DNA of 64,000 nucleotides, from NCBI GenBank assembly GCA_024685315.1, contig JAIKVW010000017.1:1-64000 (forward strand), written 5' to 3'. The notes under the pieces are model-generated. The model was not told the origin of the DNA, made no database searches, and saw only the letters and a program-made list of their open reading frames with translations. Source of the DNA: Lachnospiraceae bacterium. Lineage in GTDB: Bacteria; Bacillota; Clostridia; Lachnospirales; Lachnospiraceae. Below, piece after piece: positions 1 to 8,512 of this stretch. The translations under genes and the position numbers were made by a program. Position 1 is the stretch's first letter. Each line of letters begins with the position of its first letter.

Positions 1-501
1 GGTCCAGAAATAAAACTGAGGATTTGAATACATAAATACGTAGGCAAAACTCCTCGTCTCTTCCAGCGTCCCGACCTCGACATAAGCCGTGCTGTAATAT
101 GCATACGTCGTATCATCCATTACCTCAACGCAGGCATCAAAAAGCTCATCGTAAATGGCCTTATACTCATCGCTCATAAGGTCATAGAAATAGTCGCATG
201 TGTAAGCTGCATATTTGGAGGAAGAATCCTTGTGAGACCTAACGTCAGCGTTCCTGGTCTTATGGATCATCTCGGTATCTACATCTTCCCAGCTGACCTC
301 GATAAATTCAATTGACAGATCTCCAACAGGCAGAAGCGCCTCGAGATCCTGTGCAGTGTCAATTACGCCGGGTTCTCCATAATCTCCAGTCTCTTCCGCT
401 GCATCAGGCTCTGCGGACGCATATGCCTGCGTTCCGGAAAACAGTCCCAGCACCATTGAAAAACAAATTGCGGCAGAGATTATCTTACTGTGCCTTTTCA
501 T
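1..501 (-). CDS. Secreted protein of unknown function, N-terminal part only
   Basis: This reading frame starts at ATG 501 and is still open at the window edge, so only the first 167 residues are visible. The start is supported by an upstream GAGAGGTCAGG ribosome binding site. Residues 1 to about 27 form a classic signal peptide: a KR-rich start, a hydrophobic core ending LGLFSG, then a cleavage-like AYASA. The mature part begins acidic (EPDAAEETGDYGE) and continues with aromatic-rich helices (YDLMSDEYKAIYDELF). This layout resembles the N-terminus of clostridial secreted transglutaminase-like proteins, but the catalytic part lies outside the window, so I give no function. The gene is co-directional with the metallopeptidase gene upstream of it, 42 bases away. 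Confidence 0.75.
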   Translation of the reverse strand, partial: MKRHSKIISAAICFSMVLGLFSGTQAYASAEPDAAEETGDYGEPGVIDTAQDLEALLPVGDLSIEFIEVSWEDVDTEMIHKTRNADVRSHKDSSSKYAAYTCDYFYDLMSDEYKAIYDELFDACVEVMDDTTYAYYSTAYVEVGTLEETRSFAYVFMYSNPQFYFWT

Positions 502-543
502 TATCCTGACCTCTCTCGAGAAAAAATCTATCGGCTTGCGAAC

Positions 544-960
544 TTATCTTATCTTGCTTATCAGCTTCTGGCCTTCCGTGCGGAGCCATTTCCTCTGCTC
601 CTTGTAGTCCGGAATGACCCTGCCCACTTCGGCCCAGAACTGCGGGGAGTGGTTCATCTGCTTCAGATGGCAGAGCTCATGGACTATCACGTAGTCCCTT
701 ACATCCTCCGGGCACAGCATGAGCAGGCAGTTAAAATTGAGGTTCCCTTTTGAGGAACAGCTTCCCCACCGGGTCTTCTGGCATCTGATCGCGATCCTGT
801 TGTAATCAAGCCCCATCATCTGGGCATAATACTCGACCCGCGGAGGGATCTCCTTATGCGCTTTCTTTTTAAGGGCCTCGATATCTTCACGGGTGAATGC
901 CTGAGTCCCCGTGATTTCTCTCCGCACCTTGCGGCGTTTCCATTTAAATTTAATTATCAT
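544..960 (-). CDS. YgjP-like (DUF45/SprT-type) zinc metallopeptidase
   Basis: The 138-residue protein carries the hallmarks of the YgjP family: TRWGSCSSKGNLNFN near residues 62-77, followed by the zinc motif HELCHLKQMNHS (HExxH, third ligand further on) near residues 95-106, and the FW pair typical of the C-terminus. The family is cytosolic and poorly characterised; hydrolysis of protein is inferred from the gluzincin motif. At 138 residues it lacks the N-terminal extension of many longer homologues, but the catalytic core is intact. The start codon is preceded by a G-rich stretch held in a tight hairpin (969-983), so translation may be weak or structure-dependent. Confidence 0.85.
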   Translation of the reverse strand: MIIKFKWKRRKVRREITGTQAFTREDIEALKKKAHKEIPPRVEYYAQMMGLDYNRIAIRCQKTRWGSCSSKGNLNFNCLLMLCPEDVRDYVIVHELCHLKQMNHSPQFWAEVGRVIPDYKEQRKWLRTEGQKLISKIR

Positions 961-968
961 TCATTTTA

Positions 969-983
969 CGGGGGCTTCCCCCG
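969..983 (-). promoter_or_regulatory. Tight GC hairpin over the ribosome binding site of the YgjP-like gene
   Basis: On the minus strand CGGGGG-AAG-CCCCCG forms a 6-bp stem with a 3-base loop, 9 bases before the start codon. The only purine-rich Shine-Dalgarno candidate (GGGGGAAG) lies inside this stem. The structure is directly visible; an effect on translation is inferred. Confidence 0.5.
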
Positions 984-1013
984 GGGGTTTGAATTTCGAA
1001 TAATATCAGGAAA

Positions 1014-1022
1014 ATTATATCA
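1014..1022 (-). promoter_or_regulatory. Extended -10 promoter for the YgjP-like gene
   Basis: On the minus strand the sequence reads TGATATAAT, a consensus -10 box with the extended TGn motif. No good -35 box is found 16-18 bases upstream. It lies about 55 bases before the gene start. Confidence 0.5.
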
Positions 1023-1046
1023 TAAGTAGACCGGAATCGTCTGCAG

Positions 1047-1245
1047 ATATGCGAACAAAAAAGAAATGCGGCCTCTGCGGTTCGCTGTTTCGCATCACCC
1101 TTCGCCTTCGCTCGGCTTCTGCGACAGCTATCGCATGGGCGTTGTTTCCGGAGCCTGCTTCGCTTTTGCTCGCAGCCATCCGACAACGCTCCATACGTCC
1201 GGAGGGACGTCTCGGACGCTGGGTTCAGATTTCATTTGCATTGAT
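1047..1245 (-). ncRNA. Candidate structured small RNA between tRNA-Pro and the YgjP-like gene
   Basis: This 200-base stretch between the tRNA terminator and the next promoter has no convincing protein gene. On the minus strand it contains several self-complementary units: CGTCCCTCCGGACG (1196-1209), GCGATAGCTGTCGC near 1120-1135, and a 3' hairpin ATGCG...CGCAT (about 1066-1095) followed by TTTCTTTTTTG, which looks like an intrinsic terminator. A 36-codon frame starting at the ATG near 1240 crosses it but has no ribosome binding site. The repeats and terminator are visible; expression as an RNA is inferred. It could instead be an interspersed intergenic repeat. Confidence 0.35.
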
Positions 1246-1284
1246 AACGAAAAGAGGCCATCCTTCGGATGACCTCTTTTCGTT
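1246..1284 (-). terminator. Intrinsic terminator after tRNA-Pro
   Basis: AACGAAAAGAGG.CATCC and its complement form a long near-perfect hairpin around the loop TTCG. The A/T-rich arms would serve as a U-tract on either strand. It begins one base beyond the tRNA discriminator. Confidence 0.75.
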
Positions 1285-1285
1285 A

Positions 1286-1359
1286 TCGGCGCGACTGGAT
1301 TCGAACCAGCGGCCTCTACGTCCCTAACGTAGCGCTCTACCAAGCTGAGCCACGCGCCG
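1286..1359 (-). tRNA. tRNA-Pro (anticodon AGG)
   Basis: Read on the minus strand this folds as a complete cloverleaf. The 7-bp acceptor is CGGCGCG/CGCGCCG, the D-arm has AGCTTGGTA in its loop, and the anticodon stem CTACG/CGTAG encloses the loop TTAGGGA. The variable loop has 5 bases, and the T-arm loop is TTCGAAT. The anticodon is AGG with G37, and the C1-G72 pair is the bacterial tRNA-Pro identity feature. The discriminator is A73, and CCA is not encoded. An A at position 34 is rare outside tRNA-Arg in bacteria and implies either inosine formation or reading of CCU by A34. Confidence 0.93.
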
Positions 1360-1486
1360 TCACCACGATATTATGCAACAAAAGCAGTGTAATGTCAAGA
1401 GAAAAAGATTATAATAATATCCGGAAACATTTGATTTAACGGACTGCGCCGCGGGCACATTCTGCCGCGGACGGAGGTATTTGGTT

Positions 1487-2599
1487 TTGATAGAGATTAA
1501 AGAAGAAAAGGAAAAAGTCATCCTGGTCGGTGTAAACCTTCCGGGCGATCCCGGGCCGGCCGGAAATGACGGCGGCATGGAGCTTCCCGAGCTCTCTGAG
1601 CTTGCCCGGACCGCCGGGGCCGAAGTGGCAGGCGAGATCACGCAGAATCTCCCGACCATTAATTCCGCGACCTATGTGGGCAAGGGAAAGATCGAGGAGA
1701 TCCGCGCCATGATCGATGATACAGGGGCGACGGGAATAATATGCGACGATGAGCTGACTACCACGCAGCTCCGCAACCTTTCCGACGCGCTTGACGTCAA
1801 AATCATGGACAGGACGCTCGTGATACTTGATATTTTCGCGAGGCGCGCAGCATCAAGCGAAGGCAAGATCCAGGTCGAGCTCGCGCAGCTCCGCTACAGC
1901 ATGTCCCATCTTGCGGGCTCACGCTCCTACCTTTCAAGGCTCGGCGGCGGCATCGGCACCCGCGGACCGGGCGAAAAAAAGCTTGAGATGGACCGCCGCC
2001 TCATCGGGAAGCGCATCAGCATACTGAGGGACGATATCAAGCAGATGGAGAACAGCCGCGAGGTCCGCAGAAAGCAGCGTGAGCGTTCGAATGTGCCGCT
2101 TGCAGCGATCGTAGGCTACACAAATGCGGGAAAATCCACCCTGCTTAATTCCCTCACCAGTGCCGGCATCCTGGAGGAGGACGAGCTCTTCGCGACACTT
2201 GACCCCGTGACCAGGAAGCTCCGCCTCGAGAACGGACAGACGATCCTGCTCACGGATACGGTCGGCTTCATCCGCAAGCTCCCCCACAATCTCATCGACG
2301 CCTTCCGGAGCACGCTTGAAGAGGCGAAATACGCTGACATCCTGATCCACGTGGTCGATGCCTCTAACCCGGAGATGGACCGGCAGATGGCTACTGTATA
2401 TGACACGCTCCATGATCTCGACATCGCGGGCAAGCCTATAATCACGCTGTTTAACAAGATGGACCTGGTGCAGGATACCGAGGCAGGAAATATCCTTGAC
2501 TTTAGAGCGGACAAGTCGCTCTCGGTCTCGCTAAAGGGAAGATATAAGAAAACAAGTCTGGAGAAGATCCGGGCCGCGCTCATGGAGATGACTTCCTGA
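1487..2599 (+). CDS. hflX: GTPase HflX (ribosome-splitting/rescue factor)
   Basis: The protein of about 370 residues has the two-part HflX layout. The N-terminal nucleotide-binding-like domain includes the linker motif RGPGEKKLEMDRR near residue 165. The G domain then has GYTNAGKST (G1), DTVGFIRKLP (G3) and NKMD (G4). HflX splits stalled or hibernating 70S ribosomes during stress and acts in the cytosol. Two in-frame TTG codons could start it. TTG 1481 sits only 3 bases after GGAGG (1473-1477), whereas TTG 1487 has a normal 9-base spacing, so 1487 is preferred. The gene stands alone and ends at a strong shared terminator. Confidence 0.95.
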   Translation: MIEIKEEKEKVILVGVNLPGDPGPAGNDGGMELPELSELARTAGAEVAGEITQNLPTINSATYVGKGKIEEIRAMIDDTGATGIICDDELTTTQLRNLSDALDVKIMDRTLVILDIFARRAASSEGKIQVELAQLRYSMSHLAGSRSYLSRLGGGIGTRGPGEKKLEMDRRLIGKRISILRDDIKQMENSREVRRKQRERSNVPLAAIVGYTNAGKSTLLNSLTSAGILEEDELFATLDPVTRKLRLENGQTILLTDTVGFIRKLPHNLIDAFRSTLEEAKYADILIHVVDASNPEMDRQMATVYDTLHDLDIAGKPIITLFNKMDLVQDTEAGNILDFRADKSLSVSLKGRYKKTSLEKIRAALMEMTS

Positions 2600-2615
2600 G
2601 CACAGAATACAGATC

Positions 2616-2660
2616 AAAAAAGACGGGAGCCGCGCTTCATTGCGCGGCTCCCGCATTTTG
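2616..2660. terminator. Bidirectional terminator between hflX and the threonine dehydratase gene
   Basis: CGGGAGCCGCGC (2624-2635) pairs with GCGCGGCTCCCG (2642-2653) around a 6-base loop. It is flanked by AAAAAA on the left and CATTTTG on the right, so it can serve both convergent genes. Confidence 0.85.
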
Positions 2661-2675
2661 CCGTATGGTTACTGA

Positions 2676-3896
2676 TTATGAATATAATACGTTCGGGGAT
2701 ACTTCTTTGACATTAAAGTTTTCTGCCAGCAGCGCCTCGATGATCTGCTGCTGGTGCGCATGTCCGAAAGCCTCAAGCGTGACCTTGAGCTCGACTCCGC
2801 GCTGCCTGTTGATATTGACGAACTGGTTATGTTCCAGCTTGATAACGTTGCCTCGCTCGCGGGCAATGACGCTCACTACCTTCAGCAGCTCGCCCGGCCT
2901 GTCGGGAAGCATTACCGAGAAAGTGAATATCCTTCCGCGGCGCACCAGCCCGTGCTGGATAAGCGACGACATCGTGATGACGTCCATATTTCCGCCGGAA
3001 AGAATCGAGACCACGTTCTTATTATAGAAATTCAGATGCGAAAGCGCGGATATCGTGAGAAGTCCGGCGTTCTCCACTATCATTTTGTGATTCTCGGTCA
3101 CATCGAGGAAAGCATCTACCAGTTCATCGTCAGCAATGGTTATAATGTCGTCGATGTTCTTCTGGATATAGGGGAATACCAGCTCTCCGGGAGTCTTCAC
3201 GGCCACGCCGTCTGCGATGGTGTCAATATTGTCGAGCGTGACCACATGCCCGGCCTCGAGGGAAGCCTTCATGGAGGCGGCTCCCGCGGGCTCAACACCG
3301 ATGATGCTGACGTTCGGGTTCAGGAGCTTCGCCAGCGTAGAGACTCCTGCAGCAAGCCCTCCGCCGCCGATCGGCACCAGTATCACGTCGACATCCGGAA
3401 GGTCCTTGAATATCTCATAGGTGATCGTTCCCTGACCGGTAGCTACGGTGAGGTCGTTGAACGGAGGGATGAAGGTCATGCCTTTCTCCTCTGCAAGCTG
3501 AAGAGCTTTCTCTGCTGCCTCGTCAAAGGTCAGGCCATGGAGTACCACGTCTGCCCCGTAACCCTTGGTATTATTGACTTTTATGATGGGCGTGGTCGTG
3601 GGCATGACCACGGTCGCGTCAACTCCTGCTGCCCTTGCAGCGTATGCGACGCCCTGGGCATGGTTCCCCGCGGAGGCGGTCACGAGGCCCCTCTCGCGCT
3701 CCTCTTCCGAAAGCATACTGATCTTGAAATACGCGCCCCTTATCTTGTAGGCTCCGGTGACCTGCATATTCTCAGGCTTAAGATAAACATTGTTCCCGCA
3801 GCGCTTCGACAGGAACGGTGAATAAATGAGATGTGTCTCCGCCGCTACCCCTCTCAGGGTCTGCCTTGCCTGTCTGAAGCTTTCTATAGTCATCAT
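2676..3896 (-). CDS. ilvA: Threonine ammonia-lyase (threonine dehydratase) with ACT domain
   Basis: This 406-residue PLP enzyme converts L-threonine to 2-oxobutyrate and ammonia. The PLP lysine lies in TGAYKIRGAYFK near residue 50, and the phosphate-binding glycine loop is PIGGGGLAAG near residue 178. A C-terminal ACT domain (about 330-406; MLPDRPGELLKVV) marks the medium-length, allosterically tuned form. It may feed isoleucine synthesis or threonine fermentation; the sequence does not decide. Two adjacent ATGs (3896, 3893) follow AAGGAG with suitable spacing. A zinc-ribbon membrane protein gene lies 18 bases upstream, so the two are probably co-transcribed. Confidence 0.93.
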   Translation of the reverse strand: MMTIESFRQARQTLRGVAAETHLIYSPFLSKRCGNNVYLKPENMQVTGAYKIRGAYFKISMLSEEERERGLVTASAGNHAQGVAYAARAAGVDATVVMPTTTPIIKVNNTKGYGADVVLHGLTFDEAAEKALQLAEEKGMTFIPPFNDLTVATGQGTITYEIFKDLPDVDVILVPIGGGGLAAGVSTLAKLLNPNVSIIGVEPAGAASMKASLEAGHVVTLDNIDTIADGVAVKTPGELVFPYIQKNIDDIITIADDELVDAFLDVTENHKMIVENAGLLTISALSHLNFYNKNVVSILSGGNMDVITMSSLIQHGLVRRGRIFTFSVMLPDRPGELLKVVSVIARERGNVIKLEHNQFVNINRQRGVELKVTLEAFGHAHQQQIIEALLAENFNVKEVSPNVLYS

Positions 3897-3914
3897 GGTA
3901 AGTTTCTCCTTAGA

Positions 3915-4541
3915 TTATTTTGAAGTCCTGCCGCATTTGCCGCATACATAGATCCCGCCGGATCCTTCCTGCTCTTCCCCGGTCATTTCCCTCAGGCTGT
4001 AATGCCCGCAGTAGGGACAGGGGAATAAACAGATCCTTTTGTAGCGGTCCGGATCTGACTGGCTCTGTATGGCGATTTCCCTCTCCTGCATGAGTTTCTT
4101 ATTTCTGGAACCAGTGCCGGAACTCTCCCCGCTTTCGGTCTTCAGGAAAGCTTTATCCATGTCTTCCGGAATGTCAAAGGGTGATGTCTCATCAGCAGGA
4201 TCCTCCTCAATATCGGGCTCTTCCTCCACATCTTCCCTGCCGCCCAAGGTCTCTCCGATCTTTCTTCTGGCCGCAAATGAGGCTCTGTTAAGCATCTCGG
4301 GATTGAAGTCATGGATCTCGGCTCCGAGGAGGTCTAGAATGTATCTGTATCCGACAAAGGCCACCAGGATGCAGCCGACGAGCAGCATCATAATGCTGAT
4401 AAACTGATGGAACTGCCCGAAATCCACCGTTTTCGAGATTACGATCAGGACTGCACCTACTATAATCGCCACCGGAAACTTCGGACGCGTCTTCTTTTCG
4501 TCACTGCCGGAACTCTTGATTTCTTTATTATCTTCGCTCAA
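3915..4541 (-). CDS. Membrane protein with C-terminal zinc ribbon, function unknown
   Basis: The 208-residue protein starts at a TTG codon 10 bases after GGAGG. It has a charged N-terminus (about 25 residues), two closely spaced hydrophobic segments (about 26-42 and 49-70), a long acidic low-complexity middle (DVEEEPDIEEDPAD), and a C-terminal zinc ribbon with CPYCGH and CGKCG pairs. I do not recognise the family. The layout suggests a membrane-anchored protein with a cytosolic zinc-binding tail. It precedes the threonine dehydratase gene by 18 bases on the same strand. A plausible promoter (TGTACA-N16-TAGAAT on the minus strand) lies upstream. Confidence 0.8.
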   Translation of the reverse strand: MSEDNKEIKSSGSDEKKTRPKFPVAIIVGAVLIVISKTVDFGQFHQFISIMMLLVGCILVAFVGYRYILDLLGAEIHDFNPEMLNRASFAARRKIGETLGGREDVEEEPDIEEDPADETSPFDIPEDMDKAFLKTESGESSGTGSRNKKLMQEREIAIQSQSDPDRYKRICLFPCPYCGHYSLREMTGEEQEGSGGIYVCGKCGRTSK

Positions 4542-4649
4542 AATACTTCTGCCTCCACTTAAACGCTGATTTCCTATATTCTAACATTTTTCAATAATTT
4601 GTACAGTATGAAGTTCACGATGTGCACTCTTTCGCTGCATATGTGTTAT

Positions 4650-4655
4650 TATAAT
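4650..4655 (+). promoter_or_regulatory. -10 box of the transketolase promoter
   Basis: TATAAT lies 44 bases before the tkt start codon, in a short AT-rich gap between divergent genes. No consensus -35 box is seen at 16-18 bases. Confidence 0.4.
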
Positions 4656-4698
4656 AATAGTGCAAGGCACAAATATCATACAGAAAAGGTAAGCTGTG

Positions 4699-6723
4699 AT
4701 GAAAACGACAAATAACATGAATGTAAACGCGCTCAGGATCCTTTCGGCAGACGCTATCCAGAAGGCAAATTCCGGCCATCCCGGACTTCCGCTCGGAAGC
4801 GCTCCTATCGCCTATGAGCTCTGGGCAAAGCACATGAGCCACAACCCCGACGACCCCGAGTGGATCAACCGCGACCGTTTCGTGCTCTCCGCAGGACACG
4901 GTTCCGCGCTCCTCTACTCGCTCTTCCACCTCTTCGGATACGGCGGTCTCTCGATCGATGACCTCATGAATTTCCGCCAGCTGGGCTCGAAGACCCCCGG
5001 ACATCCGGAATACGGCCACACGGTCGGCGTTGAAGCCACCACAGGCCCTCTCGGCGCAGGCATCGGAATGGCGGTCGGAATGGCTATCGCTGAAAAGCAT
5101 CTCGCAGCAGTATTTAATAAAGAAAACTATCCGGTATTTGACCATCATACCTTCGTGCTCTGCGGAGACGGATGCCTTATGGAGGGCATTTCCTCGGAGG
5201 CACTCTCGCTCGCAGGAACGCTCGGGCTTTCGAAGCTGATCATCCTTTACGATTCCAACAACATCACGATCGAAGGCTCTACTGACATTGCCTTCACCGA
5301 GAACGTTGCGGCCCGCATGGCAGCGTTCGGGTTCCAGACGCTTGAAGTAGCGGACGGAAACGACCTTGGAGCCGTCGGCAAAGCTATCGAGGAAGCCAAA
5401 GCTGACGTTACCCATCCTTCATTCATCACGATCCACACCGAGATCGGCTATGGCTGCCCCGCAAAGCAGGGCAAGGCGAACGCACACGGCGAGCCCCTCG
5501 GAGAAGAGAACATCAAGGCAATGCGCGAGTTCCTCGAGTGGCCTTACGAAGAGCCTTTCTTCGTTCCTCAGGAAGTCTACGATCACTATGCTTCCCTTCG
5601 AAGCGAACTTGCCGCAAAGACCTGGGACTGGAACCTGATGTTCAACGAATACTGCCAGAAATACCCTGAGTGCGCCGAGCTCCTCGACCGGTATTTCACC
5701 GCCGGAAAAGAGGAAAACATCTTAAGGAACCCTGCGGAGCCTCCTACCCTCGCTGAAAAGCTTATGGCTGACGAAGCCTTCTGGGCAAAGGGCGGGAAGC
5801 CCGATGCCACCAGGAGCATTTCCGGAAAGGTCCTGAATTACCTGAAGGACGTTATGCCGAACCTAATCGGCGGATCCGCAGACCTCGGGCCTTCAAACAA
5901 GACCGTCATGAACGGCGTGCCTTATTTCTCGAAAGAGACCCCCGAAGGCCGCAATATGCACTTCGGCGTCAGGGAGCTCGCAATGGGCGCGATCGGAAAC
6001 GGCATACTGCTCCACGGCGGCCTCCGCTCCTACACCGCTACATTTAACGTGTTCAGCGACTACATGAAGCCCATGATGAGGCTCGCGGCGCTGATGAAGA
6101 TCCCTGCAATATACGTGCTTACCCACGACAGCATCGGCGTCGGCGAGGACGGCCCGACCCACGAGCCTATCGAGCAGCTTGCGATGATGCGCTCAATGCC
6201 GAATTTCAACGTGTTCCGTCCCTGCGACACCACGGAAGTCGAGGCTGCATGGTACAGCGCGATCACATCCCGCGAGACTCCTACCGCGATAATCCTGACC
6301 CGCCAGAACGTCGATCCGATGCCCGGCTCCAGCAAGGAAGCCCTCAAGGGCGGCTACGTCATCGATGACTGCGAAGGCACCCCGGAGATGATCCTTATCG
6401 CGACCGGTTCCGAGGTAGGCCTCGCCGTCAAGGCAAAGGAGATCCTCGCAGGCAAGGGTCATAAGGTCCGCGTGGTGTCGATGCCTTGCATGGATATATT
6501 TGAGGCACAAAGCAAGGAGTACAAGGAAAGCGTGCTTCCTTCCTCAGTCACAAAGCGCGTGTCTGTAGAAGCACTCTCGACCTTTGGCTGGGACCGCTAC
6601 ACCGGCTTTGCCGGCAAGGCCATCGGCCTCGACCGCTTCGGCGAATCCGCTCCGAATAAGGAGCTCTTCAAGCTCTTCGGATTTACTCCGGAAAGAGTTG
6701 CTGCGGAAGCAGAAGCACTGTAA
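4699..6723 (+). CDS. tkt: Transketolase
   Basis: The 674-residue protein is a full-length thiamine-diphosphate transketolase of the non-oxidative pentose phosphate pathway. Visible features are the N-terminal substrate histidine in ANSGHPGLP, the ThDP-binding GDGCLMEG...NN block near residues 155-190, the pyrimidine-domain histidine block [16 protein letters not shown] near residue 475, and a C-terminal domain with ATGSEV. ATG 4699 is chosen over GTG 4696 because it is the stronger codon at the same ribosome binding site (AAAAGG). The gene is monocistronic, between a divergent promoter and a strong terminator. Confidence 0.96.
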   Translation: MKTTNNMNVNALRILSADAIQKANSGHPGLPLGSAPIAYELWAKHMSHNPDDPEWINRDRFVLSAGHGSALLYSLFHLFGYGGLSIDDLMNFRQLGSKTPGHPEYGHTVGVEATTGPLGAGIGMAVGMAIAEKHLAAVFNKENYPVFDHHTFVLCGDGCLMEGISSEALSLAGTLGLSKLIILYDSNNITIEGSTDIAFTENVAARMAAFGFQTLEVADGNDLGAVGKAIEEAKADVTHPSFITIHTEIGYGCPAKQGKANAHGEPLGEENIKAMREFLEWPYEEPFFVPQEVYDHYASLRSELAAKTWDWNLMFNEYCQKYPECAELLDRYFTAGKEENILRNPAEPPTLAEKLMADEAFWAKGGKPDATRSISGKVLNYLKDVMPNLIGGSADLGPSNKTVMNGVPYFSKETPEGRNMHFGVRELAMGAIGNGILLHGGLRSYTATFNVFSDYMKPMMRLAALMKIPAIYVLTHDSIGVGEDGPTHEPIEQLAMMRSMPNFNVFRPCDTTEVEAAWYSAITSRETPTAIILTRQNVDPMPGSSKEALKGGYVIDDCEGTPEMILIATGSEVGLAVKAKEILAGKGHKVRVVSMPCMDIFEAQSKEYKESVLPSSVTKRVSVEALSTFGWDRYTGFAGKAIGLDRFGESAPNKELFKLFGFTPERVAAEAEAL

Positions 6724-6742
6724 GAACTGATCTATGCATAGA

Positions 6743-6783
6743 ACAGAAAAAGGCATGGCCCTCACGGCCATGCCTTTTTCTGT
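6743..6783. terminator. Bidirectional terminator between tkt and hsp20
   Basis: ACAGAAAAAGGCATGGCC pairs with GGCCATGCCTTTTTCTGT around CTCAC. The A and T tracts within the stem allow termination in both directions. Confidence 0.9.
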
Positions 6784-6799
6784 TCAGCTAAAATCTGTT

Positions 6800-7231
6800 T
6801 TATCCTTCGATCGCGATGTATTTCTTCTCTTCGACTTTCTTCGGAGCATCCTTAGGAAGGGTGATCTTCAGAATTCCGTTTTCGAACTTAGCGTGGATGT
6901 CTTCCTCGGTGAGGTTCTCGCCTACGTAGAAGCTCCTGCTTACGGAACCGGTATAACGCTCGCGCCTTAAGTACTTGCCGTTCTGGTCCTTCTCGTCGTT
7001 ATTCTTCTCTTCCTTGGCGCTGATCGTCAGGTACCCGTCATTCAGATGAGCGGTCACGTTCTCTTTAGCATATCCCGGAAGGTCGATTGCAAGTTCATAG
7101 TTGCCGTCGACTTCCTTCACGTCAGTCCTCATGACTGCTGCCGAGTTCATCTGAGGATAATACCTTCTGGTACGAACAACGGGTGCTGCGAAATCATCAA
7201 AAAAATCATCAAATAAATTATCAAATAACAT
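6800..7231 (-). CDS. Hsp20/alpha-crystallin small heat-shock protein
   Basis: The 143-residue protein has the Hsp20 layout: a short hydrophobic N-terminus (MLFDNLFDDFFDDF), an alpha-crystallin domain (about 35-130) with YELAIDLPGY and the conserved FENGILKITLPK near residue 120, and a short C-terminal tail. It is an ATP-independent holdase that binds unfolding proteins in the cytosol. The start follows AAAGGAGG. A CIRCE operator overlapping the promoter points to HrcA repression, which is more usual for groESL and hrcA-dnaK than for small heat-shock genes. Confidence 0.95.
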   Translation of the reverse strand: MLFDNLFDDFFDDFAAPVVRTRRYYPQMNSAAVMRTDVKEVDGNYELAIDLPGYAKENVTAHLNDGYLTISAKEEKNNDEKDQNGKYLRRERYTGSVSRSFYVGENLTEEDIHAKFENGILKITLPKDAPKKVEEKKYIAIEG

Positions 7232-7331
7232 AATGTATGCCTCCTTTATTTCCGCCGGTCTTCCGGCATGTTGTAATTAAAATCAATCTAACTCCGGAAG
7301 ATCTTTAACGCTCTTCCTTTGTTCTAGATGT

Positions 7332-7374
7332 AATATAACACGCTTTGTTAGCACTGTCAATAGGTGAGTGCTAA
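7332..7374 (-). promoter_or_regulatory. hsp20 promoter with CIRCE (HrcA operator)
   Basis: TTAGCACTG-N9-GAGTGCTAA (7348-7374) matches the CIRCE inverted repeat with one mismatch in the left arm. On the minus strand a -35 TTGACA (7355-7360) and -10 TATATT (7332-7337), 17 bases apart, form a near-consensus sigma-A promoter. Its -35 box lies inside the operator, so HrcA binding would block RNA polymerase. The rest of the 289-base gap between hsp20 and the dipeptidase gene holds only the promoter at 7457-7465. Confidence 0.9.
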
Positions 7375-7456
7375 TTTTTTAAATTTTTTTGGTCTGCCAG
7401 AAACGGTGAGGATTATCAACACTCTTTTCAAAACACACCGTTCTCTCCCATCCTTG

Positions 7457-7465
7457 TGCTATAAT
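7457..7465 (+). promoter_or_regulatory. Extended -10 promoter of the dipeptidase gene
   Basis: TGCTATAAT is a consensus -10 box with the TGn extension, 56 bases before the gene. No clear -35 box accompanies it. Confidence 0.6.
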
Positions 7466-7520
7466 CTGATTGATCACCCCAGTATCCAGCACACTAAAAT
7501 CCAAATGGAGTTAACTGTAT

Positions 7521-8486
7521 ATGAACAAAATCAAAGCTATTGACATGCACTGCGATACCGTGAAGGCCCTTTATCACAACGGAAAAAGCTTTGTGGAAAA
7601 CGATATGCATATCGACCTTCAAAGGCTCAAAAAGGGTAATTATATGGCACAGTGCTTCGCAATGTACATAAATCAGGTAAAGGACGGGCCTGACTGCAAG
7701 GCAGCCTGCGACAACTATATCGCTTTTTTTAAGAAGCTTATGGATGAGAACCGCGGCGTGATAAGGCAGGCTTACACCGCAGATGAGATTGAGGATAATT
7801 ATGCGAAGGGATACCTGAGCGCGGTCCTCACTATCGAGGGCGGCGAGGCGATCGCTGGAAGCCTGGAGAACCTGCAGCATTTCTATGACCTGGGGGTCAG
7901 GATGATGACACTGACCTGGAATTTTGAGAATGAGATCGCGTATCCTAACTACATAACCGGGGAATCAATGACTCCGGACACCGAACACGGGCTGAAGCCT
8001 TTCGGGAAGACCTGCGTTAAAAAGATGCAGGAACTGGGAATGATAGTTGACGTCTCCCACCTCTCGGACTCGGGGATCTATGACGTCCTTGACATCGCGG
8101 AGAAACCAATCGCGGCTTCGCATTCAAACGCGCGTGCTGTATGCAATGTGCCGCGGAACATGACTGACGATATGATCCGGCGTCTCAGGGAGAACGGCGG
8201 CATCATGGGACTTAACTACTGCCCCTTCTTCATCAGTGAGGACGCCGAACATGACCAGATCCCGGATATTGTAAAGCATGCCCTTCATATAGCGGATGTG
8301 GGCGGGATCGAGACGCTTGCCCTGGGGAGCGACTTCGACGGGATCCCCACCCCTGTCGGGATGGATGACTGCACAAAGACTAACGAGCTTTACAATGCCC
8401 TTAGGGCCGCAGGCTTCTCCGAAAGCGACCTCGACAAGGTATTCTGGCAGAATTTCCTGAGGGTGCTGAGGGAAAACGAAGCCTGA
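7521..8486 (+). CDS. Membrane-dipeptidase family (M19) zinc peptidase
   Basis: The 321-residue protein matches the M19 renal-dipeptidase family. It has the first metal ligands in DMHCDT near residue 8, the bridging glutamate in TIEGGEA near residue 112, the histidines in VDVSHLS and ASHSNARA (about 177-207), and the terminal LGSDFDG block near residue 267. Such enzymes cleave dipeptides, often with relaxed stereospecificity; many bacterial members are cytosolic. There is no signal peptide. The start has GGAG 10 bases upstream, and the gene is monocistronic, ending at a strong terminator. Confidence 0.9.
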   Translation: MNKIKAIDMHCDTVKALYHNGKSFVENDMHIDLQRLKKGNYMAQCFAMYINQVKDGPDCKAACDNYIAFFKKLMDENRGVIRQAYTADEIEDNYAKGYLSAVLTIEGGEAIAGSLENLQHFYDLGVRMMTLTWNFENEIAYPNYITGESMTPDTEHGLKPFGKTCVKKMQELGMIVDVSHLSDSGIYDVLDIAEKPIAASHSNARAVCNVPRNMTDDMIRRLRENGGIMGLNYCPFFISEDAEHDQIPDIVKHALHIADVGGIETLALGSDFDGIPTPVGMDDCTKTNELYNALRAAGFSESDLDKVFWQNFLRVLRENEA

Positions 8487-8512
8487 AGCATTCTATAAAA
8501 ACAAATAATAAA

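Noticed and set aside
2754-3821. Long open frame on the plus strand opposite the threonine dehydratase gene
   Set aside because: It is a shadow of the ilvA gene, with no recognisable motif and no ribosome binding site.
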